From an uncultured Bacilli bacterium (GTDB lineage Bacteria > Bacillota_I > Bacilli_A > RF39 > UBA660): 64,000 bases of DNA. Location: positions 55,631 through 119,630 of the forward strand of contig CAKOHH010000003.1 of NCBI GenBank assembly GCA_934085675.1, given 5' to 3'. Below the pieces are notes generated by a model. The model was given only the letters and a program-made list of their open reading frames with translations, did not search any database and was not told where the DNA came from. The position numbers and the translations under genes are program-made. Below, piece after piece: positions 27,541 to 35,919 of this stretch; the first letter of the stretch is position 1; each line of letters opens with the position of its first letter.

Positions 27541-27948
27541 ATGATAAATAAACGCGGTTTTACATTGATTGAACTTATTGCGGTAATAAGTATTTTAGGC
27601 CTTTTGATGACTCTTGCCGCAACTAGTATTGCAAAGACTTTAAATGAAAGCAAAGAAAATCTTTTACAAGAACAAATTAAAAGTTTAAAAGACACTGCCA
27701 TTACTTATGTTTCTAATAAGAAATATTATTTTAAAGTTTGCCCGGATACTTTTAATCCAGCAAGAACTACAAGTAAAGATAAAAACTGCTATGTTAAATT
27801 AACGGTATCAGAACTTATTAATGAGGGATTATTTAAAGATGATAAACATATCTGCAAAGAAGATAAAAAAATTGTTGTTTATCGTAAAAAAGATGGCTCG
27901 TATGATTCTTTAGAAACCTACTTAGAAGATGATACATGCGCCTATTAG
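27541..27948 (+). CDS. Type IV prepilin-like protein
   Basis: 135 aa. Signal MINKRGFTLIELIAVISILG with Gly-Phe cleavage and +5 Glu, a helical stalk to ~60, then a small globular part with three Cys (VCPDTF, NCYVKL, CKEDKK) plus a C-terminal Cys. Size is that of a normal pilin or ComG-type pseudopilin. Ribosome site AGGTGG is as in the giant prepilins. It ends just before ftsY and probably shares its transcript. Confidence 0.85.
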   Translation: MINKRGFTLIELIAVISILGLLMTLAATSIAKTLNESKENLLQEQIKSLKDTAITYVSNKKYYFKVCPDTFNPARTTSKDKNCYVKLTVSELINEGLFKDDKHICKEDKKIVVYRKKDGSYDSLETYLEDDTCAY

Positions 27949-27962
27949 AAAGAGGAAACATT

Positions 27963-28955
27963 ATGGGATTATTTGATAAATTAAAAAATATAGTAATAAA
28001 AAAAGAAAATATTGAGGAAAAAGAAGATTTAAAAGATTATGAAAAAGGGTTAGAAAAAACAAGAGATGAGTTTGTTTCTAAATTAAACTTATTAGGTATC
28101 AAATACAATAAAGTTAATGACGAATACTTTGAAGAACTAGAACAAATTTTAATCATGGCTGATATTGGGGTTAATACTGTTTTTTCCTTTTTAGATCGTC
28201 TAAAAGAACGTGTTAAAAAAGAAAATATCACAGATACTAAATATTTAAATGAAGTTATTGTCGATGAGCTTTTCATTATTTATGTTAATAATGAATCTTT
28301 ATCAGATAAAATTAATTTTGCTAAAGAAGGACCAACGGTTATTTTAATGGTTGGCGTCAACGGTGTTGGTAAAACGACTAGCATTGCTAAATTGGCTTAC
28401 AAATATAAAAATGAAGGTAAAAAAGTAATGATGATTGCGGGCGATACCTTTAGAGCAGGTGCAGTAGAGCAACTAAAAGATTGGAGTGAGAAAACCAAAA
28501 CTTTATTCTTTGGAAGTGAAAGTAAAGATCCTGCTGGCGTTATCTTTGATGGGTTAGAGAAAGCCAAAGAAGAAAATGTTGATATTGTTTTAGTAGATAC
28601 CGCGGGAAGATTACAAAATAAAGTGAATTTAATGCAAGAATTAGAAAAAATAAATCGGATTATTGACCGCCAAATTCCCGGAGCACCTCATGAAGTTTTA
28701 CTTGTAATAGACGCGACTACTGGCCAAAATGGTATTTTACAAGCCAAAAGTTTTAGCAAAATCACCAACATTACAGGTATTGTTTTAACTAAATTAGATG
28801 GTACGGCCAAAGGTGGCATTGTCTTAGCCATTAAAGAAGCTGTAGGAATACCTGTTAAATTTATTGGCCTTGGGGAGAAAATGGAAGATTTAAAACCTTT
28901 TGATATTGAAGCTTATATTTATGGCTTATTCAAAGGAATGATTGACCATGAATAA
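27963..28955 (+). CDS. ftsY: SRP receptor FtsY
   Basis: 330 aa. GTPase receptor that docks SRP-ribosome complexes at the membrane. N-terminus MGLFDKLKNIV is the amphipathic membrane-targeting helix; the acidic A domain is short. G motifs: GVNGVGKTTSIAKLA near 137, DTFRAGAVEQL, DTAGR, TKLDGTAKGG and GLGEKMEDL. ATG 27963 follows GAGGAAAC; a frame extension upstream is ignored. Followed by ylxM (overlapping) and ffh, the conserved Firmicutes SRP order. Confidence 0.96.
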   Translation: MGLFDKLKNIVIKKENIEEKEDLKDYEKGLEKTRDEFVSKLNLLGIKYNKVNDEYFEELEQILIMADIGVNTVFSFLDRLKERVKKENITDTKYLNEVIVDELFIIYVNNESLSDKINFAKEGPTVILMVGVNGVGKTTSIAKLAYKYKNEGKKVMMIAGDTFRAGAVEQLKDWSEKTKTLFFGSESKDPAGVIFDGLEKAKEENVDIVLVDTAGRLQNKVNLMQELEKINRIIDRQIPGAPHEVLLVIDATTGQNGILQAKSFSKITNITGIVLTKLDGTAKGGIVLAIKEAVGIPVKFIGLGEKMEDLKPFDIEAYIYGLFKGMIDHE

Positions 28956-29244
28956 ATTTTTATACTATAATGACTTATTTAATCTTTACAAAGAACTTTT
29001 AACTACTAAAGAAAAAGAAATATTTGCTCTTTATTATGAAGAAAATTATTCTATGGGAGAAATTAGTGAAAATTTAAATATCTCAAGAAGTGCAGTTGGA
29101 AATACTGTAAAAATTGTAGAAAGTAAATTAAGCAAATATGAAAGTGTTTTACACATAAAAGAAAAAAATGAAAAATTAATGGAATTAAGTGAAAAATTAG
29201 AAGATGAGAATTTAAAAAGGGAACTTGAAAAAATTATCAGTTAG
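28948..29244 (+). CDS. ylxM: YlxM-family SRP-associated helix-turn-helix protein
   Basis: 98 aa. UPF0122: YYNDLFNLYKELLTTKEKEI, LYYEENYSMGEISENLNISR and AVGNTVKIVESKL are typical. YlxM binds SRP RNA/Ffh in streptococci. Overlaps the ftsY stop by 8 bases and precedes ffh by 15. ATG 28948 is preferred to a TTG six bases earlier. Confidence 0.92.
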   Translation: MNKFLYYNDLFNLYKELLTTKEKEIFALYYEENYSMGEISENLNISRSAVGNTVKIVESKLSKYESVLHIKEKNEKLMELSEKLEDENLKRELEKIIS

Positions 29245-29259
29245 AAAAGAGGAATTTTT

Positions 29260-30567
29260 ATGTTTGAATATTTAGGAGATCGTTTAACTAATGCGATTAA
29301 AAACATCCGGGGAATGGGAACTATTACCGAAGAAAATATCGGGGAGGCTATGCGAGAAATTAGAATGGCCCTTCTAGAAGCCGATGTTAACTATACAGTT
29401 GTTAAAGAATTCGTGGCTAATGTTAAAGAAAAAGCTTTAGGAATGGAAGTTCAAAAAAATGTTAAACCAGATGAACTGTTTATTAAAATTGTTAAAGATG
29501 AATTAATATCTTTATTAGGAGGTGAAGTAGCTCCTTTAGAAACAAAAGAAAATCCAACCATTTTAATGCTTGTCGGTTTACAAGGTTCTGGAAAAACTAC
29601 GACTGCTGGTAAACTTGCCAACTATTTACGTAAAAAGGAATCTAAACATCCTTTACTTGTTGCCTGTGATATATATAGACCGGCGGCTATTGACCAATTA
29701 AAAGAAGTAGGAAAAAGTTTAAATATTCCTGTGTTTGAAGAAGGAAAGAAAAATCCTGTTGAAATTATTAATCATGCTCTTACTTATGCCAAAGAAAATA
29801 AAAATGATTATATCATTATCGATACTGCTGGACGTCTTCACATTGATGAATCTTTAATGGATGAATTAAAAGAAATAGAAAGTGAATTTAAACCGCATGA
29901 AGTTTTACTTGTGATTGATGCGATGATGGGCCAAGATGCCATTAATGTTATTGAAGGATTTAATAACAGTTTAAAATTAACTGGATGTATTTTAACAAAA
30001 TTAGATGGTAACACCAAAGGTGGAGTTGCCTTATCTGTTAGACATTTAACGAATGTTCCTATTAAATTTGTCGGTGATTCGGAAAAATTAGATGGTTTAT
30101 CCCCATTTTTTCCAACTCGTATGGCTGAACGTATTTTAGACATGGGCGATATTATGGGAATTGCCGAAAAAGTAGAAAACATCATTTCAGAAGATGAAGC
30201 TAAAAAAGAAGCAGAAAGAATGATGAGTGGAAAATATGATTTAGAAGACTTTTTAACTAATTTAAAACAAGTTAGAAAATTAGGCCCCCTTGAAAATATT
30301 ATTAAAATGCTTCCTCAAGCTCGTAAGATGGGGCTTAATAATGTTTCTATTGACCCAAAACAAATGGCTCATATTGAGGCTATCATTTTATCAATGACTC
30401 CATATGAAAGAAAACATCCTGAAGTTTTGAAAAATAGTCGTAAACAAAGGATTAGTAAAGGCTCAGGAAGACCAGTTGAAGAAATTAATCGCCTTTTAAA
30501 TCAATTTGAAGAAATGAAAAAAATGATGAAAATGATGAAAAATGGAAATTTAAAACTACCGTTTTAG
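29260..30567 (+). CDS. ffh: Signal recognition particle protein Ffh
   Basis: 435 aa. SRP54 GTPase that binds signal peptides through its Met-rich M domain. NG domain with GLQGSGKTTTAGKLA near 104, DIYRPAAIDQL, DTAGRLH, TKLDGNTKGG; M domain ~300-435 (RKLGPLENIIKMLPQ, PYERKHPEVLKNSRKQRISKGSG) and a Met-rich tail (EEMKKMMKMMKNG). GAGGA lies before the ATG. Confidence 0.97.
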   Translation: MFEYLGDRLTNAIKNIRGMGTITEENIGEAMREIRMALLEADVNYTVVKEFVANVKEKALGMEVQKNVKPDELFIKIVKDELISLLGGEVAPLETKENPTILMLVGLQGSGKTTTAGKLANYLRKKESKHPLLVACDIYRPAAIDQLKEVGKSLNIPVFEEGKKNPVEIINHALTYAKENKNDYIIIDTAGRLHIDESLMDELKEIESEFKPHEVLLVIDAMMGQDAINVIEGFNNSLKLTGCILTKLDGNTKGGVALSVRHLTNVPIKFVGDSEKLDGLSPFFPTRMAERILDMGDIMGIAEKVENIISEDEAKKEAERMMSGKYDLEDFLTNLKQVRKLGPLENIIKMLPQARKMGLNNVSIDPKQMAHIEAIILSMTPYERKHPEVLKNSRKQRISKGSGRPVEEINRLLNQFEEMKKMMKMMKNGNLKLPF

Positions 30568-30607
30568 CAGATTTTCTGATATACTTGTCTAGTTAAGGAG
30601 CGTGTTT

Positions 30608-31261
30608 ATGGCAAAAAAAATAAGTTTGATACTTTTGGTTTTGTTTTTAGCAGTAGGATGTACAAGAGTTGATAATACTTCTTTAGACACGCTTTTAAAT
30701 GCCACGCTTGTTGATTCTACCAAATTAAAAAATGTTTATCGAGCTGGCTATACTTATTATGTTCCAAAAGGGATGCGTGTAATAACTCACGAATCAAGTA
30801 ATGAAATCTTAGAACAAGAAAATAACATATACTATATGTATGTTGACCGTGTTAGTTATTATAAAGGTATTAAAAAGGACTATAAAATAAATACGAGTGC
30901 TTATTATAGTCGAGGTATAGAACATAATGATTTGTTTGGATATGTCGAAATAAAAAATACGACAAACAACAAATATTTTATTGAAATCATGTATAATTAT
31001 GCTAAAATAGAGGTGATAGTAGATAAAGAAGAAGATACGAATAAAGCTATTACCTATGCAATGAGCATATTAAATTCAATAAGTTATCAAAAACAAGCTT
31101 TAGATAGCTTAATGAGTGAAGATATTTTGAAGACAAATGAAGTAGAACATAATATTTTTGAAAGTGCCGAGACTGAAAGTGGCTATTTAAAAATAGTTGA
31201 GGAATATGGTCAATATGATGAAACAAAAGAAAATGTTGATCCAGACTTTATTCGGAAGTAA
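30608..31261 (+). CDS. Lipoprotein, unknown
   Basis: 217 aa. Lipobox LAVGC at residues ~14-18, then an extracytoplasmic domain with VPKGMRVITHES, YYMYVDRVSYYKGI and YFIEIMYNYAKIEVIV; no familiar enzyme motif. ATG 30608 has AAGGAG 7 bases upstream; GTG 30602 abuts it. TATACT at 30580 is a likely -10. First gene of a four-gene envelope operon (to 32862). Confidence 0.8.
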   Translation: MAKKISLILLVLFLAVGCTRVDNTSLDTLLNATLVDSTKLKNVYRAGYTYYVPKGMRVITHESSNEILEQENNIYYMYVDRVSYYKGIKKDYKINTSAYYSRGIEHNDLFGYVEIKNTTNNKYFIEIMYNYAKIEVIVDKEEDTNKAITYAMSILNSISYQKQALDSLMSEDILKTNEVEHNIFESAETESGYLKIVEEYGQYDETKENVDPDFIRK

Positions 31262-31275
31262 GATGGAGGGTAATC

Positions 31276-32079
31276 ATGGGATTATTTAATAAATTAAAAA
31301 ATGTATTATTTGAAGAAGAAGAAATAGAAGTTCCTGTGGAGGAACCCAAAAAAGAAGAAGTAGTAAAAGAAGAACCAAAAATAGAACCTGTCAAAAAGAA
31401 TATTTCTGTGACGGAAGATATACCTTCTTTAAATGTCGAAGGTTATAAACCAGAAAAGTCTTTTGATTTTCCTGTGTTTGATGAAGAAGAATTTGCTGAA
31501 GTAAAAAAGGAACAAAAAGTAGTAAAAGAAGTTTCTCCTAATCGGAGTATGGGCATCAATTTATTTGATTATGACAGACCTAAAATAAAGAGAGAAACGG
31601 ATACAAAGATAAAAGCACCTGAAATTAAAGGACGTGCTTATGAAGCCAAAAATACGACTTTAAGTAAGCATAAATTTCAACCATCACCTGTTATTTCACC
31701 AGTTTATGGTGTCTTAGATAAAAACTACAAAAAAGAAGATATCGTCTTAGCTAAGGAAGAAAAAAAGACCGTTAATGTAGATGATGTTCGTAAAAGAGCA
31801 TTTGGTACTCTAGAAGAAGATATTGAAAAAAAGATAAATCCTCCTAAGAGAAATACAGTGGATAGAGAAAAGACGATTGATGATCTTTTAGAAGAGTCAT
31901 CTTTTGATACGATTGATTTAGAAGATGAAGAAAAAGATGTTCCAATGAATTTAGAACAATTAGATAAAAAAGAAATGAAAAAAGAAGAACCAAAAGAAGA
32001 AGTTAAAGAAAATGATTCATTTGAAAATGATTTATTTGATTTAATTGATTCTATGTATGAAAATAAGGAGGATGAATAA
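31276..32079 (+). CDS. Acidic disordered protein with FtsY-like N-terminus
   Basis: 267 aa, not recognised as a characterised family. MGLFNKLKNVLFEEEE copies the membrane-targeting start of FtsY. The rest is Glu/Lys/Pro-rich and probably disordered, with a conserved-looking island (FQPSPVISPVYGVLDKNY near residues 135-152) and an acidic end. The design suggests a peripheral membrane scaffold, perhaps for division or envelope proteins. It precedes two genes for small membrane-associated proteins. Confidence 0.75.
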   Translation: MGLFNKLKNVLFEEEEIEVPVEEPKKEEVVKEEPKIEPVKKNISVTEDIPSLNVEGYKPEKSFDFPVFDEEEFAEVKKEQKVVKEVSPNRSMGINLFDYDRPKIKRETDTKIKAPEIKGRAYEAKNTTLSKHKFQPSPVISPVYGVLDKNYKKEDIVLAKEEKKTVNVDDVRKRAFGTLEEDIEKKINPPKRNTVDREKTIDDLLEESSFDTIDLEDEEKDVPMNLEQLDKKEMKKEEPKEEVKENDSFENDLFDLIDSMYENKEDE

Positions 32080-32080
32080 G

Positions 32081-32395
32081 ATGAGTTTTTTATTAGAATT
32101 TTTACCTATTATTATTTATATTTTATTAATTATTATCTTAATTATTGGCATTATTTTAGCTATTAAATGTTTAATTACATTAGATAAAGTAGAAAAAGTT
32201 GTTGATAATGTCGATGAAAAAGTGAAATCTTTAGACGGTATCTTTCATATAATTGATACGACTACTGATAAAATTGTTTTAGTAACTGATAAAATTGTTG
32301 AAGGACTTACTTCTTTAGTCGTTAGTTTATTTCAAAGTAAAAAGAAGCCAACGGAAAAAACAACTGAGGTAGTTAAAAGAAAAGAGGGAAAGTAA
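32081..32395 (+). CDS. Small membrane protein, DUF948-like
   Basis: 104 aa. One long hydrophobic helix (residues ~8-32), then a coiled coil (VEKVVDNVDEKVKSLDGIF, TDKIVLVTDKIVEGL) and a Lys-rich end. The shape resembles DUF948/YtxG proteins, which pair with YtxH in Bacilli, and indeed a YtxH-like gene follows with a 1-base TAATG overlap. AAGGAGG precedes ATG 32081. Confidence 0.75.
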   Translation: MSFLLEFLPIIIYILLIIILIIGIILAIKCLITLDKVEKVVDNVDEKVKSLDGIFHIIDTTTDKIVLVTDKIVEGLTSLVVSLFQSKKKPTEKTTEVVKRKEGK

Positions 32396-32862
32396 TGGGA
32401 AAATTTCGTTCTTTTGCTACGGGTGCTTTAATCGGCGCAGGCTTAGGTATTTTACTTGCTCCTAAAGAGGGTAGTGAAACAAGACAAGATTTAAAAAAAT
32501 CATTTGATAATTTAGTAGATACCATTAAAAATATTGATATTGAAGAAACAAAAGCTGTTTTTTTTAATAAAGTAAATGAAATCAAAAATGACCTTTCTAA
32601 TCTAGATAAAGAAAGTGCTAAAGAACTTGCAGAAGAAAAGATTCAAATCGTTGAAGAAAAATGCGATGAACTTATTGAAGAAGCAAAAAAAATAGAAACT
32701 CCGATGGTAGAAAAAGCCGCTACGGAAGTTAAAAAGAATGTAACAGCTTCTTTAAAAGAAGTTGTCGGTGAATTAGAAGAAAAGCCTGAAAAGAAAGTTA
32801 AAAAAGCTCCTACTAAGAAAAAGACAACTTCTAAAACAGCTAAAAAGACCAAGAAAAAATAG
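32395..32862 (+). CDS. YtxH-domain protein
   Basis: 155 aa. FATGALIGAGLGILLAPKEG at ~7-26 is the YtxH hallmark (glycine-rich membrane helix then APKxG). The middle is helical and the end is a Lys/Thr-rich tail (APTKKKTTSKTAKKTKKK) that could bind nucleic acid or wall polymers. Envelope or general-stress protein; last gene of the operon. Confidence 0.82.
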   Translation: MGKFRSFATGALIGAGLGILLAPKEGSETRQDLKKSFDNLVDTIKNIDIEETKAVFFNKVNEIKNDLSNLDKESAKELAEEKIQIVEEKCDELIEEAKKIETPMVEKAATEVKKNVTASLKEVVGELEEKPEKKVKKAPTKKKTTSKTAKKTKKK

Positions 32863-32892
32863 GTATGTGTCTAACTGCCTATTTTTTTTTGG
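32858..32892 (+). terminator. Terminator overlapping ytxH-like stop codon
   Basis: AATAGG / CCTATT with a 14-base loop and nine T; the TAG stop codon is in the stem. Confidence 0.7.
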
Positions 32893-32901
32893 CATAATCT
32901 A
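32874..32901 (+). promoter_or_regulatory. Sigma-K-like promoter
   Basis: AC, 17-base spacer, CATAATCTA. It overlaps the preceding terminator and ends 19 bases before ATG 32921. Confidence 0.5.
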
Positions 32902-32920
32902 CTTACGAGAGGAGGAAAAC

Positions 32921-33124
32921 ATGTATCCATATTCATATTACAATGTCAGTGGAGATAGACAATTTATTTTTCCATTTTTAGTAGGGGCTGTGACAGGTGG
33001 GGCAGCAGTGGGACTTACAAGACCAAGACCAATATATAATGTGGCACCACAAGGACCTATGATGCCTCCACCAGGAGTACCTTACGGTCAATATTCTTAT
33101 AATTATTATTATCCATTCCGTTAA
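32921..33124 (+). CDS. Small Tyr/Pro-rich protein, probable spore coat component
   Basis: 67 aa. Starts MYPYSYYNVSG, has a Gly/Ala-rich hydrophobic core (FIFPFLVGAVTGGAAVGL) and ends in a Tyr/Pro-rich tail (GVPYGQYSYNYYYPFR), a composition seen in coat and YjcZ-like spore proteins. GAGAGGAGG ribosome site at ATG 32921; sigma-K-like promoter and strong terminator bracket it as a single-gene unit. Confidence 0.72.
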   Translation: MYPYSYYNVSGDRQFIFPFLVGAVTGGAAVGLTRPRPIYNVAPQGPMMPPPGVPYGQYSYNYYYPFR

Positions 33125-33128
33125 CTGT

Positions 33129-33159
33129 AAAAACACATATTACTTCCATATGTGTTTTT
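33129..33159 (+). terminator. Strong terminator
   Basis: Perfect 12-bp stem AAAAACACATAT / ATATGTGTTTTT with a 7-base loop. Confidence 0.9.
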
Positions 33160-33269
33160 CTAATTTTTAAAAATAGGGTTGTCAAACAATTGTCAATTTC
33201 ACTTAAAACTATTTATGAAATTAAAAAATCTTGTTATAGTAAATTAAAGAATAGAAAGAGGGAGATTGT

Positions 33270-34010
33270 GTGACCGCACCAAAAGTCATGGAGCACTTAA
33301 AACCTGCTCATATTGAATGCTCAAAGGAGGATGTAGCGCCAACGGTTATTATGCCAGGAGATCCTTTAAGAGCAAAATATATCGCTGAGAAATATTTAAC
33401 AGATGTAAAACTTATTAATACCATTCGTAATATGCTTGGTTACACGGGATTCTATAAAGGAAAAAGAGTAACCGTTATGGCTCATGGAATGGGTATGCCA
33501 AGTGTTAGTATTTATGCTTTTGAACTTTTTTACTTCTATGGCGTGGAAGAAATTATTCGTATTGGCACCTGTGGCGCTTTAGATGAAAAAATCCATGTAC
33601 CAGAACTTATTATTGCTACAGATAGTTATACAGAAAGTAATTTTGCTTATTCCTACAATGGCGACCCAACCCATATAGCCTATCCAGATGAAGCTTTAAC
33701 AAGCAAAATCACAAAAATAGCTATGGAAAAAGGTCTTAATTATCATCTAGGAACTGTTATGTGTACCGAACAATTTGGCTTTTACTCAGATAATGAACAT
33801 GTTTTAAAACGTGTTCCTGAAGATATCCATTTACTGGGGGAAGAAATGGAAACCTTTGCTTTATTTCATATTGCGAAAAGTTTTGATAAAAAAGCCGCGG
33901 CTATCTTAACCGTTGTCGATAGTAAATACAGCGAAGAATTTTTGACACCAGAGGAAAGACAAACTTCTTTAGACAATATGATTTTACTTGCTTTAGATAG
34001 CACTATTTAA
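33270..34010 (+). CDS. deoD: Purine-nucleoside phosphorylase (DeoD type)
   Basis: 246 aa. Phosphorolyses purine (deoxy)nucleosides for salvage; hexameric class. Motifs: VIMPGDPLRAKYIAEKYL near 26, AHGMGMPSVSIYAFELF near 71, RIGTCGAL near 95, EEMETFALFHIA near 190. The GTG start at 33270 has GAGGGAG upstream. The 110-base leader holds a repeated TTGTCAA (33179 and 33190), a possible operator, and TATAGT near 33235. Confidence 0.96.
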   Translation: MTAPKVMEHLKPAHIECSKEDVAPTVIMPGDPLRAKYIAEKYLTDVKLINTIRNMLGYTGFYKGKRVTVMAHGMGMPSVSIYAFELFYFYGVEEIIRIGTCGALDEKIHVPELIIATDSYTESNFAYSYNGDPTHIAYPDEALTSKITKIAMEKGLNYHLGTVMCTEQFGFYSDNEHVLKRVPEDIHLLGEEMETFALFHIAKSFDKKAAAILTVVDSKYSEEFLTPEERQTSLDNMILLALDSTI

Positions 34011-34037
34011 AATTCATTTTTAAGAATGAATTTTTTT
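34010..34037 (+). terminator. Terminator after deoD
   Basis: AAATTCATT / AATGAATTT, 6-base loop, seven T; starts on the stop codon. Confidence 0.85.
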
Positions 34038-34066
34038 CTTTTTCATAATCTGTAATAGGTGAGTCT

Positions 34067-34504
34067 ATGAAAGAAAACGGTTATTTTTTAAGTCATTTAT
34101 TGGGTGCTAAAGAAAGCATTTTAACAAGTTTTCTCCAATTTCAATATCAATTATTTTTTATTAAAGATAACTTTTGGTATCAAAAATTAACAAAATTTAA
34201 ACAAAAAGATGAAGAACATTTAAACTCGTTGGCCAAATTTTTAATCAAAGAAGGTGAAATACCTATTTATGCAGACCGTCTTTATGGGAGTATTTTGTAT
34301 TGGAATGGGTATGATGTTTACTACGATACTGATTTAAAAACAATGATAGAAGTGGATATTACTTTAAAAAAGAAAATGATTCAAAATACCGAGATGGTCA
34401 TTTATGTGATTGAAGATAAAGAAATCAAAGATTTTTTAAAAAAGATTCTTGTCGATGAATATAAAACAATGGAAGAATTAATAACCTTGCATGAACGTTT
34501 TTAA
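34067..34504 (+). CDS. Helical protein, possibly ferritin-like
   Basis: 145 aa, not firmly recognised. Four predicted helices; acidic/His residues fall where a diiron four-helix bundle would place them (Glu16, DEEH near 49-52, Glu in helix 3, EELITLHERF at the end), but no clean ExxH pair is present. It could equally be a structural helical bundle. Ribosome site AGGTGAG. Monocistronic between the deoD terminator and the recX promoter. Confidence 0.55.
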   Translation: MKENGYFLSHLLGAKESILTSFLQFQYQLFFIKDNFWYQKLTKFKQKDEEHLNSLAKFLIKEGEIPIYADRLYGSILYWNGYDVYYDTDLKTMIEVDITLKKKMIQNTEMVIYVIEDKEIKDFLKKILVDEYKTMEELITLHERF

Positions 34505-34505
34505 C

Positions 34506-34534
34506 TTGATTTAAAAGGAAAGAATATGTATACT
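34506..34534 (+). promoter_or_regulatory. Sigma-A promoter of recX
   Basis: TTGATT, 17-base spacer, TATACT, 16 bases before the recX ATG. Confidence 0.65.
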
Positions 34535-34550
34535 TGATAAGGGATGTGAG

Positions 34551-35333
34551 ATGAATTATAACGTTAAAAAAATTAAGAAACTAAAAAATAGTTTATATGA
34601 AATAGATTTAGAAAAAAAACAAATTGTATTATATGAGGAAATAGTTATAAAATACGATTTACTTTTAAAGAAAACAATTAGTGATTATATTTTAAAAAAA
34701 ATAGTAATAGCTAATAATAAGGTAGAATGTTATCAAAAAAGTTTAGGTTTTTTAGAAAAAAAGAAAAAAACAGAATATGAAGTAGAAAATTATTTAAAAG
34801 AAGAAAATTTTGATGAAGAAACAATCAAAGAAACTATTGAAAGATTAAGAAGTTTAAAATTAGTAGATGATTTAGATTATGCTAAAAGGTATATCAATTA
34901 TGTAGTAAGTTATCGTTTAACAGGTCCAAGAAAAATAAGAAAAACACTACTTACTCATGGTATTAGTGAAGATTTATCAAATTCTATTTTAACTAAATAT
35001 GCTGATGAAGTTTGGTATGATAAAATAAGAACTATTATTAATAGAAAACTTGCGAAAGATAAAAGAAGAAGCAACATGGAATTTAGGCAAAATATGTTAG
35101 CAGAGTTAGTTTATTATGGTTATCCTAAAATTTATGTTGTTCATGTTTTAAAAGATATGGATACTGATCATGATAAAGAAGCGATTAAAAATCAATTTGC
35201 GTTTCTATATAAAAAATATGTTGAAAAATATGAAGGACACGAACTTAAATTTCACTTAAAAAGGAGATTAAGTGAAGATGGCTTTAATTATGAGGATATT
35301 AAAGAAGTTATGGATGACTTTTTTGGAGAATAG
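34551..35333 (+). CDS. recX: RecA regulator RecX
   Basis: 260 aa, the length of Bacillus-type RecX. Modulates RecA filaments. Tandem three-helix RecX repeats: YEVENYLKEENFDEETI, RLRSLKLVDDLDYAKRYINY, GPRKIRKTLLTHGIS, AELVYYGYPKIYVVHVL and the C-terminal KRRLSEDGFNYEDIKEVM. Confidence 0.93.
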   Translation: MNYNVKKIKKLKNSLYEIDLEKKQIVLYEEIVIKYDLLLKKTISDYILKKIVIANNKVECYQKSLGFLEKKKKTEYEVENYLKEENFDEETIKETIERLRSLKLVDDLDYAKRYINYVVSYRLTGPRKIRKTLLTHGISEDLSNSILTKYADEVWYDKIRTIINRKLAKDKRRSNMEFRQNMLAELVYYGYPKIYVVHVLKDMDTDHDKEAIKNQFAFLYKKYVEKYEGHELKFHLKRRLSEDGFNYEDIKEVMDDFFGE

Positions 35334-35362
35334 TTGCCACATGAAATTTTATTTTGTATAAT
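35334..35362 (+). promoter_or_regulatory. Sigma-A promoter
   Basis: TTGCCA, 17-base spacer, TATAAT, 20 bases before ATG 35383, starting right after the recX stop. Confidence 0.75.
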
Positions 35363-35382
35363 AAGGATGAAGTGGTGGTATT

Positions 35383-35919
35383 ATGAAAAAAGAAAAATTT
35401 ATAGAAAATATTATGGGTTCTGTACTTATTATTTTGTATTCTTATTTTATGCTTAGTATGAGTTTAACAGGACATCTTAATTTGCAAGCCATTATAAGTG
35501 TTTTTTACCTTTTATATGGTGGTGTTCATCTTGCTGAATATTGTTTTCATCGTAAAGAAAAAGAATATTCCGATTTATGCTTGGGCATTTTAGGATTTCT
35601 TATGGCAGGTATAATTTTCTTTAGTGAAATTTTAGAAACAACTAAATATTTAGCCTTGACATTACTTTTCTTTGCTATGATATATTCCTTAATAAAATTA
35701 AAAAAGGCCGATTATCATCATGATCGTAAGAGTAAACTTTGGCTTGTTTTCATTACCAGTTTAGTTTTATTTTTCTTTTCTAGTTTACTATTATGCCTTA
35801 ATCTTTCTTATAATGATGAAATAAGAACCATGATTTTTGGCTTTTATTTCCAAATTATTGGTATTTTTGAAATGTATGAAGCTTTAATACTTAATATCAC
35901 GAAGGGAAAATTAAAATGA
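35383..35919 (+). CDS. Six-helix membrane protein, HdeD/DUF308-like
   Basis: 178 aa with six hydrophobic helices in three pairs. The pattern of short paired helices with GxxxLxxGxxxL-like spacing resembles DUF308/HdeD proteins, but similarity is weak. It ends with an ATGA overlap on the methyltransferase gene, so the two form an operon. Confidence 0.65.
   Translation: MKKEKFIENIMGSVLIILYSYFMLSMSLTGHLNLQAIISVFYLLYGGVHLAEYCFHRKEKEYSDLCLGILGFLMAGIIFFSEILETTKYLALTLLFFAMIYSLIKLKKADYHHDRKSKLWLVFITSLVLFFFSSLLLCLNLSYNDEIRTMIFGFYFQIIGIFEMYEALILNITKGKLK

Noticed and set aside
25752..27701. Long N-terminal extension of RNase J
   Set aside because: The family start MQNNKD...ALGGLGEVGKN is at 27425. The upstream frame overlaps the divergent prepilin promoter and gene.
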